A stretch of 30,757 bases of DNA. Source: CAZKDV01 sp964551645. GTDB taxonomy: Bacteria; Bacteroidota; Bacteroidia; Bacteroidales; DTU049. The notes under the pieces were generated by a model. The model had not been told where the DNA came from, made no database searches, and saw only the letters and a program-made list of their open reading frames with translations. Every line of letters starts with the position of its first letter. The first letter of the stretch is position 1. Both the position numbers and the translations under genes were made by a program. The DNA is taken from contig CAZKDV010000019.1 in the NCBI GenBank assembly GCA_964551645.1, positions 1 to 30,757 on the forward strand, in the 5' to 3' direction. Positions 16,128 to 24,126 of the stretch are shown one piece after another.

Positions 16128-16940
16128 TTATTTCAATATTTTTCTTTGCTCAACTTCCATCAATACAGTCATTTGTTGAATCGCAATTTTATTTAATTTA
16201 ATTAGTCTTTCTTTTTGCTCCAATCCTTCATTAATAAAAACAGCATTCACATTTTCTAAATTAGATAGGCAAATCAATTCGTTGATGTTTGCATAATCTC
16301 GGATATTTCCTTTTAAATCAGAATATTCTTCACGCCATTGCTTAGCCGTTTGTCCAAAAAGAGCAATATTCAATACATCTGCTTCATTGGCATAAATAAT
16401 TGAGGTTTGTTTGGCAGTCAATTCTTTGGGAATAAGATTATTCTTAATAGCATCGGTATGTATATGGTAATTAATTTTTGCCAATTCGCGTTTAGCTGAC
16501 CAACCAATTTGTTTCTGTTCTGCTTCTTTTAGGCGTTTAAATTCCCTCACAAGATAAAGTTCAAATTCTGCCGAAATCCACGATGCAAATTTGAATGCAA
16601 TATCTGAGTGGGCATAAGTTCCTCCACCGTATCGTCCTGATTTTGAACTTATTCCTATTGCATTAGTTTCTTTAATCCATTTTTGAGGCGACATCCAAAA
16701 GTGTGGTTTTGCGGATTCATTTTTAAACCCCTCATAAATGTGGTGGTTAAAATCGGGGTTGTTCAGTATTTCCCACAAACCGATATACTCAATCGTGTTA
16801 TAGGTTCTTAACCATAAACTGATAATTTGTGAAGGATTTTCTTTGTCTCGAGTTTTAGCAATGTCGGTAAGAGAAATATAATCTTCCTGTTCTTTTTTTA
16901 ATATGGTTATTTCCGCTTCTTTTACATTTATTTTTGCCAT
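16128..16940 (-). CDS. KilA-N domain protein
   Basis: A 270-residue protein. Residues about 10-138 form a KilA-N domain, a DNA-binding fold found in phage and viral proteins, with YISLTDIAK at 21-29 and the signature GRYGGGTYAHSDIAFKFASW at 102-121 followed by ISAEFELYLVREF. The C-terminal half is helical and not assigned. Such genes recur beside restriction-modification and DUF1016 genes in Bacteroidota. A regulatory or DNA-targeting role is plausible but unproven. The start lies 35 bases after the stop of the methyltransferase half, the only real gap inside the operon; the next gene follows after 8 bases. Confidence 0.88.
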   Translation of the reverse strand: MAKINVKEAEITILKKEQEDYISLTDIAKTRDKENPSQIISLWLRTYNTIEYIGLWEILNNPDFNHHIYEGFKNESAKPHFWMSPQKWIKETNAIGISSKSGRYGGGTYAHSDIAFKFASWISAEFELYLVREFKRLKEAEQKQIGWSAKRELAKINYHIHTDAIKNNLIPKELTAKQTSIIYANEADVLNIALFGQTAKQWREEYSDLKGNIRDYANINELICLSNLENVNAVFINEGLEQKERLIKLNKIAIQQMTVLMEVEQRKILK

Positions 16941-16954
16941 AGCTGTATTATAAA

Positions 16955-16971
16955 GGGGGCGATTTCGACCC
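16955..16971 (-). other. G/C-rich imperfect inverted repeat between methyltransferase half and KilA-N gene
   Basis: The minus strand reads GGGTCGAAATCGCCC (then CC), which can fold as GGG-CG paired with CG-CCC with a bulged T and a small loop. It stands out in very AT-rich surroundings and occupies most of the 35-base gap at the upstream edge of the inserted gene pair. A role as attenuator or insertion scar is possible; neither is shown. Confidence 0.35.
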
Positions 16972-16975
16972 TATT

Positions 16976-18844
16976 TTAATTTTTCTTTTTTACAAAAATA
17001 TTAATACTTACTCCTTGCATAATATCAAATACATTTTGGTCGGGGCTGCCATCGGGAGCGGTTTCTTTCTTTTTGGCATTGCCGTGCAAATCCAAAATAT
17101 AAATTTTATCAAAAGTTTCCATTAATTTTTCTCTCATTTTTCGATGAATTATGCCGTCAATAAAACTATTGTTAGAAATATAGGCTAAAATTCCCTCTCC
17201 GGTTTTTTCAATAAAATGTTGCCCGTATCTAATAAACTTAATATAATCATCAGAAAGTGGTTGTATGTTTCTTTCGTTCAAATCTTTTTTATAATCCGCA
17301 AGCAAATTCTCTATCCACTCTCCTTTGTTTGAAGAACTGACTGAATAAGGCGGATTGCCCATTACCACCATAACGGGTGCATCTCTTTTGATGTGGTTTG
17401 CTTCATTAGCTTCGGTGCTTAACCAATTTGCAAACAAAGTTCCCGTATCGGGATGGTGTTCTTCTAAGCTATTTGTTAAGAAAACTCTAAGTCTTTGATT
17501 ATTAGTTGGTTCATATCCTGTTTCTTTCAACAGCAAATCCAATTTTAAATGTGCCATTGCATAACTCGCCATTAACACTTCAAAGCCGTTTAATCTTGGC
17601 AGTAAGTGTTTTTCAACATAATTGCTCCAAATTCCTTCTTGTCCTTTAAATTTTTTGTGAATATGCTTTACAACTTCAGCCAAAAATGTGCCTGTTCCGG
17701 CGGCAGGATCCAATATTTGCACTCGGTGAACTTCTTGCTCGGTTTTTCTACCTTGAACATCAATTTTTATTTTGGTTTTACTTATATCAGCCAATCCTTG
17801 TGTCAGATTAAACTCATTTTTCAAAATATCATCAACTGCACGAACCATAAAATTCACAACTGGTTGCGGTGTGTACCAAACTCCTCTTGCTTTACGCAAT
17901 TTCGGGTCGTATTCGCTCAAAAAGGTTTCATAAAAATGGATAATTGGGTCTTCCATTTTTGTTGATTTTCCATAACTCTTCAAAATCTTTTGCACATTGC
18001 AGGCTAAGAAAATTTGCACTAAATCTTCTACCACCCATTTTATACGATTGTCAAGGTCGTAACCTGCAATATATTGAAATAGTTTTCTTAAAAATGGATT
18101 TGATTTTGGTATTAGTTCGGCTGCTTCTTGTCTGCTAAAAGTATCTAAGGAAGTGTCGTGCAAGCGAGCAGCAAACATTCCGTAAGCAATGGTTTGTGCA
18201 TAAACATCAGCAAATCCTTGTGGACTTATATCGTGAATTAAAATCTCCTTAAAAGCTAACATTTGGTCTTTTAGTGTACTGTCTTCATGCTTTTCTTCAT
18301 CACTTGTTAAAGATTTTTCAATAATGTCAGAAAGTAGTCGGGCTTTGCTTGCCATCATTTCTGCCAATTTTTTGCTGCTTTTTATTGTTTGCCCTATATG
18401 AATGCAAAAATCTTTAATTAAAGTTTCAAATTTTGCAAAATTTTCAGACAATGGTTTTATGCCTTTGGTGGTAATCTCTGCAATTGCAATTTTTGTAAAA
18501 AATTCACCTTCTCGGTATAAATGAAAATTAAGATAATCGGTAAATATCAAATTGTCTAAAGATGTTTTATATCGGTCAAATTGCTCTTTATTTCCGGATT
18601 TTCTTATGCCGTCTAAATCGCTATCGCCAATATCTTTTGCTTCAATATAGCCTATCGGAATACCTTTTTTTGTTAAAATATAATCGGGGGCTCCGCAAGA
18701 TTGCCTTTTCGGTTCGTTGGTTGCACTAATTTCGGGGACAAGACTTTCAATTAAACTTTGCAAATCTCCTCGAAAAGTGTGTTCTGTCGAGTTTCCAAGT
18801 TTATATCTTTCGTTTATGTTTTTAATATATTGTTCTATTGTCAT
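16976..18844 (-). CDS. Nuclease-methyltransferase (N-terminal) half of split Type ISP/IIG restriction-modification enzyme
   Basis: A 622-residue protein. The N-terminal PD-(D/E)XK nuclease shows APDYILTKK (D54) and GYIEAKD (E68, K70). A helical linker follows, then a gamma-class N6-adenine methyltransferase: GVWYTPQPVVNFMV from residue 321, SAM motif I DPAAGTGTFLAEV from 379, and catalytic motif IV GNPPY at 496-500. There is no helicase domain, so this is the short, roughly 1000-residue type when both halves are summed (622 + 379). The protein ends GVSINIFVKKKN at the point where intact homologues continue into the target-recognition region, which is encoded separately at 13970-15109. On its own it should lack sequence specificity, so activity probably requires the other half. 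Confidence 0.88.
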   Translation of the reverse strand: MTIEQYIKNINERYKLGNSTEHTFRGDLQSLIESLVPEISATNEPKRQSCGAPDYILTKKGIPIGYIEAKDIGDSDLDGIRKSGNKEQFDRYKTSLDNLIFTDYLNFHLYREGEFFTKIAIAEITTKGIKPLSENFAKFETLIKDFCIHIGQTIKSSKKLAEMMASKARLLSDIIEKSLTSDEEKHEDSTLKDQMLAFKEILIHDISPQGFADVYAQTIAYGMFAARLHDTSLDTFSRQEAAELIPKSNPFLRKLFQYIAGYDLDNRIKWVVEDLVQIFLACNVQKILKSYGKSTKMEDPIIHFYETFLSEYDPKLRKARGVWYTPQPVVNFMVRAVDDILKNEFNLTQGLADISKTKIKIDVQGRKTEQEVHRVQILDPAAGTGTFLAEVVKHIHKKFKGQEGIWSNYVEKHLLPRLNGFEVLMASYAMAHLKLDLLLKETGYEPTNNQRLRVFLTNSLEEHHPDTGTLFANWLSTEANEANHIKRDAPVMVVMGNPPYSVSSSNKGEWIENLLADYKKDLNERNIQPLSDDYIKFIRYGQHFIEKTGEGILAYISNNSFIDGIIHRKMREKLMETFDKIYILDLHGNAKKKETAPDGSPDQNVFDIMQGVSINIFVKKKN

Positions 18845-18932
18845 TTATATTGTTTTCATTTGCTAAAAGTAGAAATAAATATTTCGTTTATAATGTTTTT
18901 GTATCTTATTGAAAAGCAATGAAAATATATTT

Positions 18933-18959
18933 TATGTGTTGATTTTTTTCACACACATA
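18933..18959. repeat. Inverted repeat TATGTGT/ACACATA in the operon leader
   Basis: TATGTGT at 18933-18939 and ACACATA at 18953-18959 form 7-base perfect arms around 13 bases. It lies between the candidate promoter and the start codon of the methyltransferase half. It could be a protein-binding operator or an RNA hairpin. No U-run follows on the minus strand, so it is not a typical terminator. Confidence 0.4.
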
Positions 18960-18990
18960 GCTTTTTCATTACATTATTTGTTCTTCAATG

Positions 18991-18998
18991 CAAAAATA
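18991..18998 (-). promoter_or_regulatory. Candidate -7 element for the restriction-modification operon
   Basis: The minus strand reads TATTTTTG then CATTG, in the TAnnTTTGCA pattern of this genome. TTTG lies 15 bases upstream. It implies a leader of about 140 bases. A weaker TACTTTTA at 18864-18871 is an alternative closer to the start. Confidence 0.4.
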
Positions 18999-19155
18999 TA
19001 ATATTTATTGAAACAAATTAATATTGTCAATATTAATGAAAATAAACCTTATATGAGTTTAATTCTGAAAGTGTTATATTTGTTTGAATATCAGTAAAAT
19101 AAGCAATAAGAAGTTTTGCAAGCAATACAAGTTTTAGTATTTTCTTAAGGTATGG

Positions 19156-19875
19156 TTATTTATTGAGTTTAAGATTATAGAAGACATTTCTAACATCATC
19201 GTCTTCTTCAAGTTTTTCAATAAGTTTTTCAACTTCAGCTTGTTGTTCTTCTGATAGTTCTTTAGTTTCTTTAGGTATTCTGTCAAAAGTGAATGATTTT
19301 ATTTCAAATTGCTGATCTTCAAGATATTTTTGGATAGTTCCAAAACTTTGGAAGTCTCCATAAATACATAAAAGTCCTTCATCTTCAAATATTTCGTTTA
19401 CTCCATAATCAATTAGTTCTAATTCCATCTCTTCTAAATCCATTTTTTCTTTAAGCTCAATATTGAAAATACAAACTCTATCAAACAGAAAATCGCACAT
19501 GCCTGTAGTTCCAAGACTGCCTCCATATTTTGAAAATGCTGCTCTAATATTTGAAACTGTGCGTTGATTATTGTCTGTTGCAGCTTCAACAATTATTGCA
19601 ATTCCGTAAGGTGCGTATCCTTCAAATATAACTTCTTTGTAGTCGCTTGAATCTTTGGAAATAGCTCTTTTAATTGCGCGTTCAACATTATCTTTAGGCA
19701 TATTTTCATGTCTGGCTGTTTGTATAAGAAGCCTGAGTTTAGCATTGCCTGAAGGGTCAGGTCCGCCAGCTTTTACAGCAATTTCAATATCTCTGCCAAG
19801 ACGGGTAAATACTTTTGACATATTACCCCAGCGTTTAAATTTTCTTTCTTTACGAAATTCAAATGCTCTTCCCAT
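19156..19875 (-). CDS. yebC: YebC/PmpR family protein
   Basis: A 239-residue YebC (TACO1-type) protein. It opens MGRAFEFRKERKFKRWGNMS, followed by the family signature VKAGGPDPSGNAKLRLLIQT and MPKDNVERAIKRA. YEGYAPYG-type sequence FEGYAPYGIAIIVEA and the C-terminal acidic KLIEKLEEDDDV segment complete the fold. YebC proteins were annotated as transcription regulators; work on homologues indicates a role in translation through difficult sequences such as proline stretches. It starts 32 bases after pgk, so the two are probably co-transcribed. Confidence 0.95.
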   Translation of the reverse strand: MGRAFEFRKERKFKRWGNMSKVFTRLGRDIEIAVKAGGPDPSGNAKLRLLIQTARHENMPKDNVERAIKRAISKDSSDYKEVIFEGYAPYGIAIIVEAATDNNQRTVSNIRAAFSKYGGSLGTTGMCDFLFDRVCIFNIELKEKMDLEEMELELIDYGVNEIFEDEGLLCIYGDFQSFGTIQKYLEDQQFEIKSFTFDRIPKETKELSEEQQAEVEKLIEKLEEDDDVRNVFYNLKLNK

Positions 19876-19907
19876 TTTAAATTCTTTTAATTATTAGTAT
19901 CTATATT

Positions 19908-21209
19908 TTATTTTTCAAAATTTTTCATATTTTCGGCTAATGCTTGCACTGGCTCAAGACCATAAACATTGTCTTTTTCAATAGCTTTTAATACTGCTCC
20001 CCCTCCTGTAAATATATAATAGTCGGGACTATCTAATGCAACAATATATAGACCGGGTAATAGTCTTTTCAATTCTTGCAATGTGTCTCCACCACCGTAT
20101 AGTTTAATAGCGTTCACATTTTTATCAATTAATTCATCTAAGTGTATTGTGCCTTCGTTAAAATGTGGAGAATAGCCCATAACTGCGTTAACGAAAATTG
20201 TTTTAGCATTAAGAAAAACATCTTGAATGTGTTTATGTTCAAAAGATTGAGCAGAAATATCAAGAAAATAATTATAAGAATCACCTTTTTTGAAGTCAGA
20301 AACACATCTTATTCTGTATTGTCCTTCAATTTTTCCTTCCATAGTATCCGATTCAATAACAGATGGTAGTTCAATAAGTTTTCCATGATATTGTTCGGAG
20401 TACTTAACAAATTCTTTTGCAAGTTTAATGTCTTCTTCGCTTATTCCTTTGATATTTATTTCATATTTTGCCGCAAGATAAGCATTATATATCACTCCAC
20501 CCAAAACTAAATAATCTGACTTATTTATTAAGGAATATAAAGAATTAACTTTTGTATCAAATTTTGCTCCTGCAACAACAGAAACAAATGGCTTTTTAGG
20601 CTTAAGTACTCTATCTAAGTTTCCAATTTCCTTTTGCATTAAAAAGCCAGCATAAGATGGAAGATACTTAGTTATACCAAAGGTTGAAGCATGTGCTTGC
20701 CACGAACCAAATGCGTCATTAATAAAAACATCTGCCAAGCCAGCTAATTGATTTGCTAAACGCTTTGCCTCATCACCTTTGTCTTCTTCACCTGAAAACC
20801 ATCGAGTATTGGGAAGATAAATTCCATCAATTTTTCCTTCTCTCAATTCACGAATCAAATGGTTAATAGAAGTTTCAATGCCTATATAACCTTTATTCTC
20901 AAATGTGTGAAAATCAGGCACTTTGAATTTTATGTGCAATTTATTTTCTAAATAATCCACTACAGGCTTGATTGAAGTATCATCACTAATATTAATATTT
21001 CCTGTTTTTTTATCTTTAGGTCTTCCAACATGCGACATTAAGATGATTTTCCCGCCCTTAGCGTTAATATGGTATAATGTTCCAATAGTAGCATCAATTC
21101 TATATGGGTCATGAATTATACCTTTTTTTACAACATTATGGTCAACTCTAACGAGGACAATTTTGCCTTTTAAATCAGCATCTTGAATTTTTGGAATATT
21201 AATCTTCAT
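19908..21209 (-). CDS. pgk: Phosphoglycerate kinase, divergent
   Basis: Catalyses 1,3-bisphosphoglycerate + ADP to 3-phosphoglycerate + ATP. Recognisable segments are VRVDHNV (D23, N25), SHVGRP (R63), LPNTRWFSGEE (R136), ADVFINDAFG, KYLPSYAGFLMQKEI, VVAGAKFDTKVNSL (K216, K220), YGGGDT (371-376) and FTGGGAVLKAI. At 433 residues it is somewhat longer than the usual 390-415. Several usually fixed positions differ: AHRAHAS is SWQAHAS, so the substrate-binding Arg is Gln at 171, and the ATP-site GPMGVFE is AVMGYSP at 342-348. The core ligands are present, so activity is likely but not certain; it could also be a paralogue. Followed by yebC. Confidence 0.85.
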   Translation of the reverse strand: MKINIPKIQDADLKGKIVLVRVDHNVVKKGIIHDPYRIDATIGTLYHINAKGGKIILMSHVGRPKDKKTGNINISDDTSIKPVVDYLENKLHIKFKVPDFHTFENKGYIGIETSINHLIRELREGKIDGIYLPNTRWFSGEEDKGDEAKRLANQLAGLADVFINDAFGSWQAHASTFGITKYLPSYAGFLMQKEIGNLDRVLKPKKPFVSVVAGAKFDTKVNSLYSLINKSDYLVLGGVIYNAYLAAKYEINIKGISEEDIKLAKEFVKYSEQYHGKLIELPSVIESDTMEGKIEGQYRIRCVSDFKKGDSYNYFLDISAQSFEHKHIQDVFLNAKTIFVNAVMGYSPHFNEGTIHLDELIDKNVNAIKLYGGGDTLQELKRLLPGLYIVALDSPDYYIFTGGGAVLKAIEKDNVYGLEPVQALAENMKNFEK

Positions 21210-21222
21210 ATTTATTTTTTTG

Positions 21223-21230
21223 CAAAATTA
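21223..21230 (-). promoter_or_regulatory. -7 promoter element for pgk-yebC
   Basis: The minus strand reads TAATTTTG then CAAAA, only 13 bases before the pgk ATG, giving a very short leader. Confidence 0.5.
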
Positions 21231-21291
21231 TTGAAAAATATTTGTTATTTTTTTGTGTTGAAAATAAAAGTTTGATAAGTCTTAAAAGTTG

Positions 21292-21299
21292 TAATTTTG
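21292..21299 (+). promoter_or_regulatory. Promoter for sucA-sucB-nadB
   Basis: TTTG at 21271-21274 and TAATTTTG at 21292-21299 are separated by 17 bases, close to the -33/-7 spacing of Bacteroidota. The sucA ATG follows at 21322. This is the best-formed two-part promoter in the window. Confidence 0.6.
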
Positions 21300-21321
21300 T
21301 ATTTCCTAATAATGTATTTAA

Positions 21322-24126
21322 ATGGATGTATTATCATTTTTACAATCTATTGATGCTAAGCAGTTGGAGGAATTGTATAGACAATATCAAAATAACTCAC
21401 AGTCTGTTCCTACTGATTGGCAATTATTTTTCAAAGGTTTTGATTTAGCAACAAATCAATATCCAGTTCTACCGATAAAACAAGAAGGGCTAAAGAAAAA
21501 TGATGTCAATATAGGAAAAGAATTTAATGTACTTGAGCTAATTGCAGCATATCGTCAGAGAGGGCATTTTTTTACAAAAACAAATCCAGTTCGCAAAAGG
21601 AGAATATATAAACCAGATTTATCTCTTTCAAACTTTGGTCTTTCAGAAGATGATTTACAAACGGTTTTTTCTGCTTCTTATGAGGTTGGTTTAAATGATG
21701 CAACATTATCCCAAATACTTAATTTGCTTGAGCAAACATATTGCAATACTATAGGGGTTGAGTATATGTATATTCGGCTACCTGATATTGTTGAGTGGTT
21801 GCAAACAAAAATGGAAAAAGTCAGGAATACGCTGATTTTATCAGATATTAAGAAGAAAAAAGTGCTTCATAAGCTTTCGCTAGCTGTTCATTTTGAACAA
21901 TTTGCACATAGACGATTTCCGGGACAAAAAAGGTTTTCTCTTGAAGGAGCTGAAAGTGTTATTCCTGCTTTGCACACTATGATTGAATATTCTTCTGTTA
22001 ATGATGTTGAAAGTGTTGTAATTGGTATGTCGCATAGAGGCAGATTAAATGTATTGGCAAATATTTTTAATAAACCATTACAAGATATATTTTCAGAGTT
22101 TGCAGGAAAAGAATATGACGATTATACCTTACTTGGCGATGTTAAATATCATTTAGGCTATCAAACTAAAATATCTTTTGAGCAAGACAAAGAGATTGAG
22201 CTTATCTTGTCAGTAAACCCATCTCATCTTGAAACCGTTGGTCCTGTTATTTTGGGACTTTCAAGAGCAAAAATTGACAAAGAGTATGAAGGTAATGTTA
22301 ATAAAATATTGCCAATTATAATTCATGGCGATGCTAGCATTGCAGGGCAAGGAGTTGTGTATGAAGAAGTTCAAATGTCCGAATTGAATGGGTACAAAAC
22401 AGGAGGTAGCGTACACATAATTATTAACAATCAAATTGGGTTCACAACCAACTATCTTGATGCCCGTTCTTCTATCTATTGTACTGATGTTGCAAAAGTT
22501 GTTCAATCTCCAATTTTTCATGTCAACGGAGATGATATTGAGGCAATGGTTTATGTTTTTCAATTAGCAGTAGATTATAGATTGAAGTTTAATACAGATG
22601 TATTTATTGATGTTTTGTGTTATAGAAAGCATGGACATAATGAAGGCGATGAACCCCGATTTACTCAACCAGAACTATATAAAATTATTGAAAAACACCC
22701 GAATACATTACACATTTATTCGCAGAAGCTAATTTCTGAAAATACACTTACAAGTGAGGAAATTAAACAAGACGAGGAACAAATTCTACAATGCTTTGAT
22801 AATTGCTATAATGAATCTTTAAAGAAGGAAAGGGTTTCAATCAAACACTTTTTATATTCAAATTGGGAAGGCATTGCAAAAGCTACAAATGAAGATTATT
22901 TGAAAGAGTATGAAACGGCTGTAGATATAGATGTTTTATTGGAAATTGGGAGAAAAGTCAATACTATACCATATACTTATCAAGTTTATAGTAAAATTTC
23001 AAAATTATTACAATCCAGACGCACAATGCTTGATGAGGATAAAATTGACTGGGCATTGGCAGAGCAATTAGCTTATGGCACATTATTAAACGAAGGCGTT
23101 AATATTAGAATAAGTGGTCAAGATGTTGAAAGAGGTACATTTTCGCATAGACATTCGGTATTGCTGTTGGAAGATACACTTGAAAAATATGTTCCATTAA
23201 ACCATATTCGCAAAGGACAAGCTAAGTTTGAGATATATAATTCGTTATTGTCAGAATATGCGGTTTTGGGCTTTGAATATGGATATGCACTTAATTATCC
23301 TAATAATCTTGTTATATGGGAGGCTCAGTTTGGAGACTTTATGAATGGTGCTCAAATTATTATTGACCAATATATTTCTTCGGCTGAAGAAAAATGGAAT
23401 GTATTTAATAATCTTGTTATGCTTTTGCCACATGGATACGAAGGGCAAGGTCCTGAACATAGCAGTGCAAGAATTGAGAGATTTTTGAGTTTATCTGCTA
23501 ATTTGAATATAGATATTTTGATGTGTTCAACTCCGGCAAACTTTTTCCATGCACTTCGCCGCCATTTGAAGCGACCATTTAGGAAGCCATTGGTTGTTTT
23601 TACTCCAAAAAGTTTATTAAGACATTCAGCTTGTATAAGTAAATTAGAAGATTTTTCTGAAAAAAACTTCCAAGAAATAATTGATGATAAAATTGGGAAT
23701 AAAGAAAATATTACAAAACTATTATTATGCTCAGGCAAAATATATTATGATTTAATTGAGGAACGAGAACGCTTGGGCAAACAAGATACTGCAATAGTTC
23801 GTTTAGAGCAGTTATATCCTTTTCCTAAAAGTATTTTGAATATAATTTTAGAAAACTATCCAAGTGTAAGTGAGTATTCGTGGGTGCAAGAAGAACCTGT
23901 GAATATGGGAGCTTGGAATTATGTGTCTCAATGGCTCAAAGTAATTGGGTTTATGGTTGTTGCTCGTCCAATTAGTAGTAGTCCTGCTACTGGCTCTTAT
24001 GAGATGCACAAATTAAGACATAGAAAATTATTAGATAAGGCATTTGGTGAGTGCGTGTGCGAACGCAGTAATATGGAATGTAAAATGGTTTGTCTCCACT
24101 CTGAAAATAATATTGAATTATTATGA
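21322..24126 (+). CDS. sucA: 2-oxoglutarate dehydrogenase E1 component
   Basis: The thiamine-diphosphate-dependent subunit that decarboxylates 2-oxoglutarate in the TCA cycle and passes succinyl groups to E2. The 934-residue length is normal. The N-terminus has the E1o-specific MDVLSFLQSID and QQYQ-like helix that binds E2. Core motifs include VVIGMSHRGRLNVLANIFNK, HGDASIAGQGVVYEEVQMS for diphosphate and Mg binding, GQDVERGTFSHRHSVLL, YEGQGPEHSSARIERFL and the C-terminal LRHRKLLDKAFG. The start at 21322 follows a clear promoter. It overlaps sucB by 4 bases (ATGA), so the two subunits are translationally coupled. Confidence 0.97.
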   Translation: MDVLSFLQSIDAKQLEELYRQYQNNSQSVPTDWQLFFKGFDLATNQYPVLPIKQEGLKKNDVNIGKEFNVLELIAAYRQRGHFFTKTNPVRKRRIYKPDLSLSNFGLSEDDLQTVFSASYEVGLNDATLSQILNLLEQTYCNTIGVEYMYIRLPDIVEWLQTKMEKVRNTLILSDIKKKKVLHKLSLAVHFEQFAHRRFPGQKRFSLEGAESVIPALHTMIEYSSVNDVESVVIGMSHRGRLNVLANIFNKPLQDIFSEFAGKEYDDYTLLGDVKYHLGYQTKISFEQDKEIELILSVNPSHLETVGPVILGLSRAKIDKEYEGNVNKILPIIIHGDASIAGQGVVYEEVQMSELNGYKTGGSVHIIINNQIGFTTNYLDARSSIYCTDVAKVVQSPIFHVNGDDIEAMVYVFQLAVDYRLKFNTDVFIDVLCYRKHGHNEGDEPRFTQPELYKIIEKHPNTLHIYSQKLISENTLTSEEIKQDEEQILQCFDNCYNESLKKERVSIKHFLYSNWEGIAKATNEDYLKEYETAVDIDVLLEIGRKVNTIPYTYQVYSKISKLLQSRRTMLDEDKIDWALAEQLAYGTLLNEGVNIRISGQDVERGTFSHRHSVLLLEDTLEKYVPLNHIRKGQAKFEIYNSLLSEYAVLGFEYGYALNYPNNLVIWEAQFGDFMNGAQIIIDQYISSAEEKWNVFNNLVMLLPHGYEGQGPEHSSARIERFLSLSANLNIDILMCSTPANFFHALRRHLKRPFRKPLVVFTPKSLLRHSACISKLEDFSEKNFQEIIDDKIGNKENITKLLLCSGKIYYDLIEERERLGKQDTAIVRLEQLYPFPKSILNIILENYPSVSEYSWVQEEPVNMGAWNYVSQWLKVIGFMVVARPISSSPATGSYEMHKLRHRKLLDKAFGECVCERSNMECKMVCLHSENNIELL

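Larger units (their letters stand above)
18845..19155. other. 311-base intergenic region upstream of the restriction-modification operon
   Basis: No gene of credible length is seen on either strand, and no controller-protein gene. It holds a candidate -7 element for the operon and an inverted repeat, both listed separately. The remainder is plain AT-rich DNA, also forming the 3' flank of yebC. No tRNA or insertion sequence was found. Confidence 0.6.

Noticed and set aside
15098..16992. Possible target-site duplication around the nested KilA-N/DUF1016 genes: the heptamer TAAAAAA on the minus strand at 16986-16992 and 15098-15104.
   Set aside because: It is an A-run common in this DNA, and the two copies lie in different codon phases, so collapsing them would not restore the reading frame. 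No transposase, integrase or longer repeat accompanies it.
18845..18990. A controller protein or leader peptide gene upstream of the restriction-modification operon.
   Set aside because: Only a six-codon minus-strand frame (ATG AAA AAG CTA TGT GTG TGA) was found, with no ribosome-binding site; nothing resembles a controller protein.
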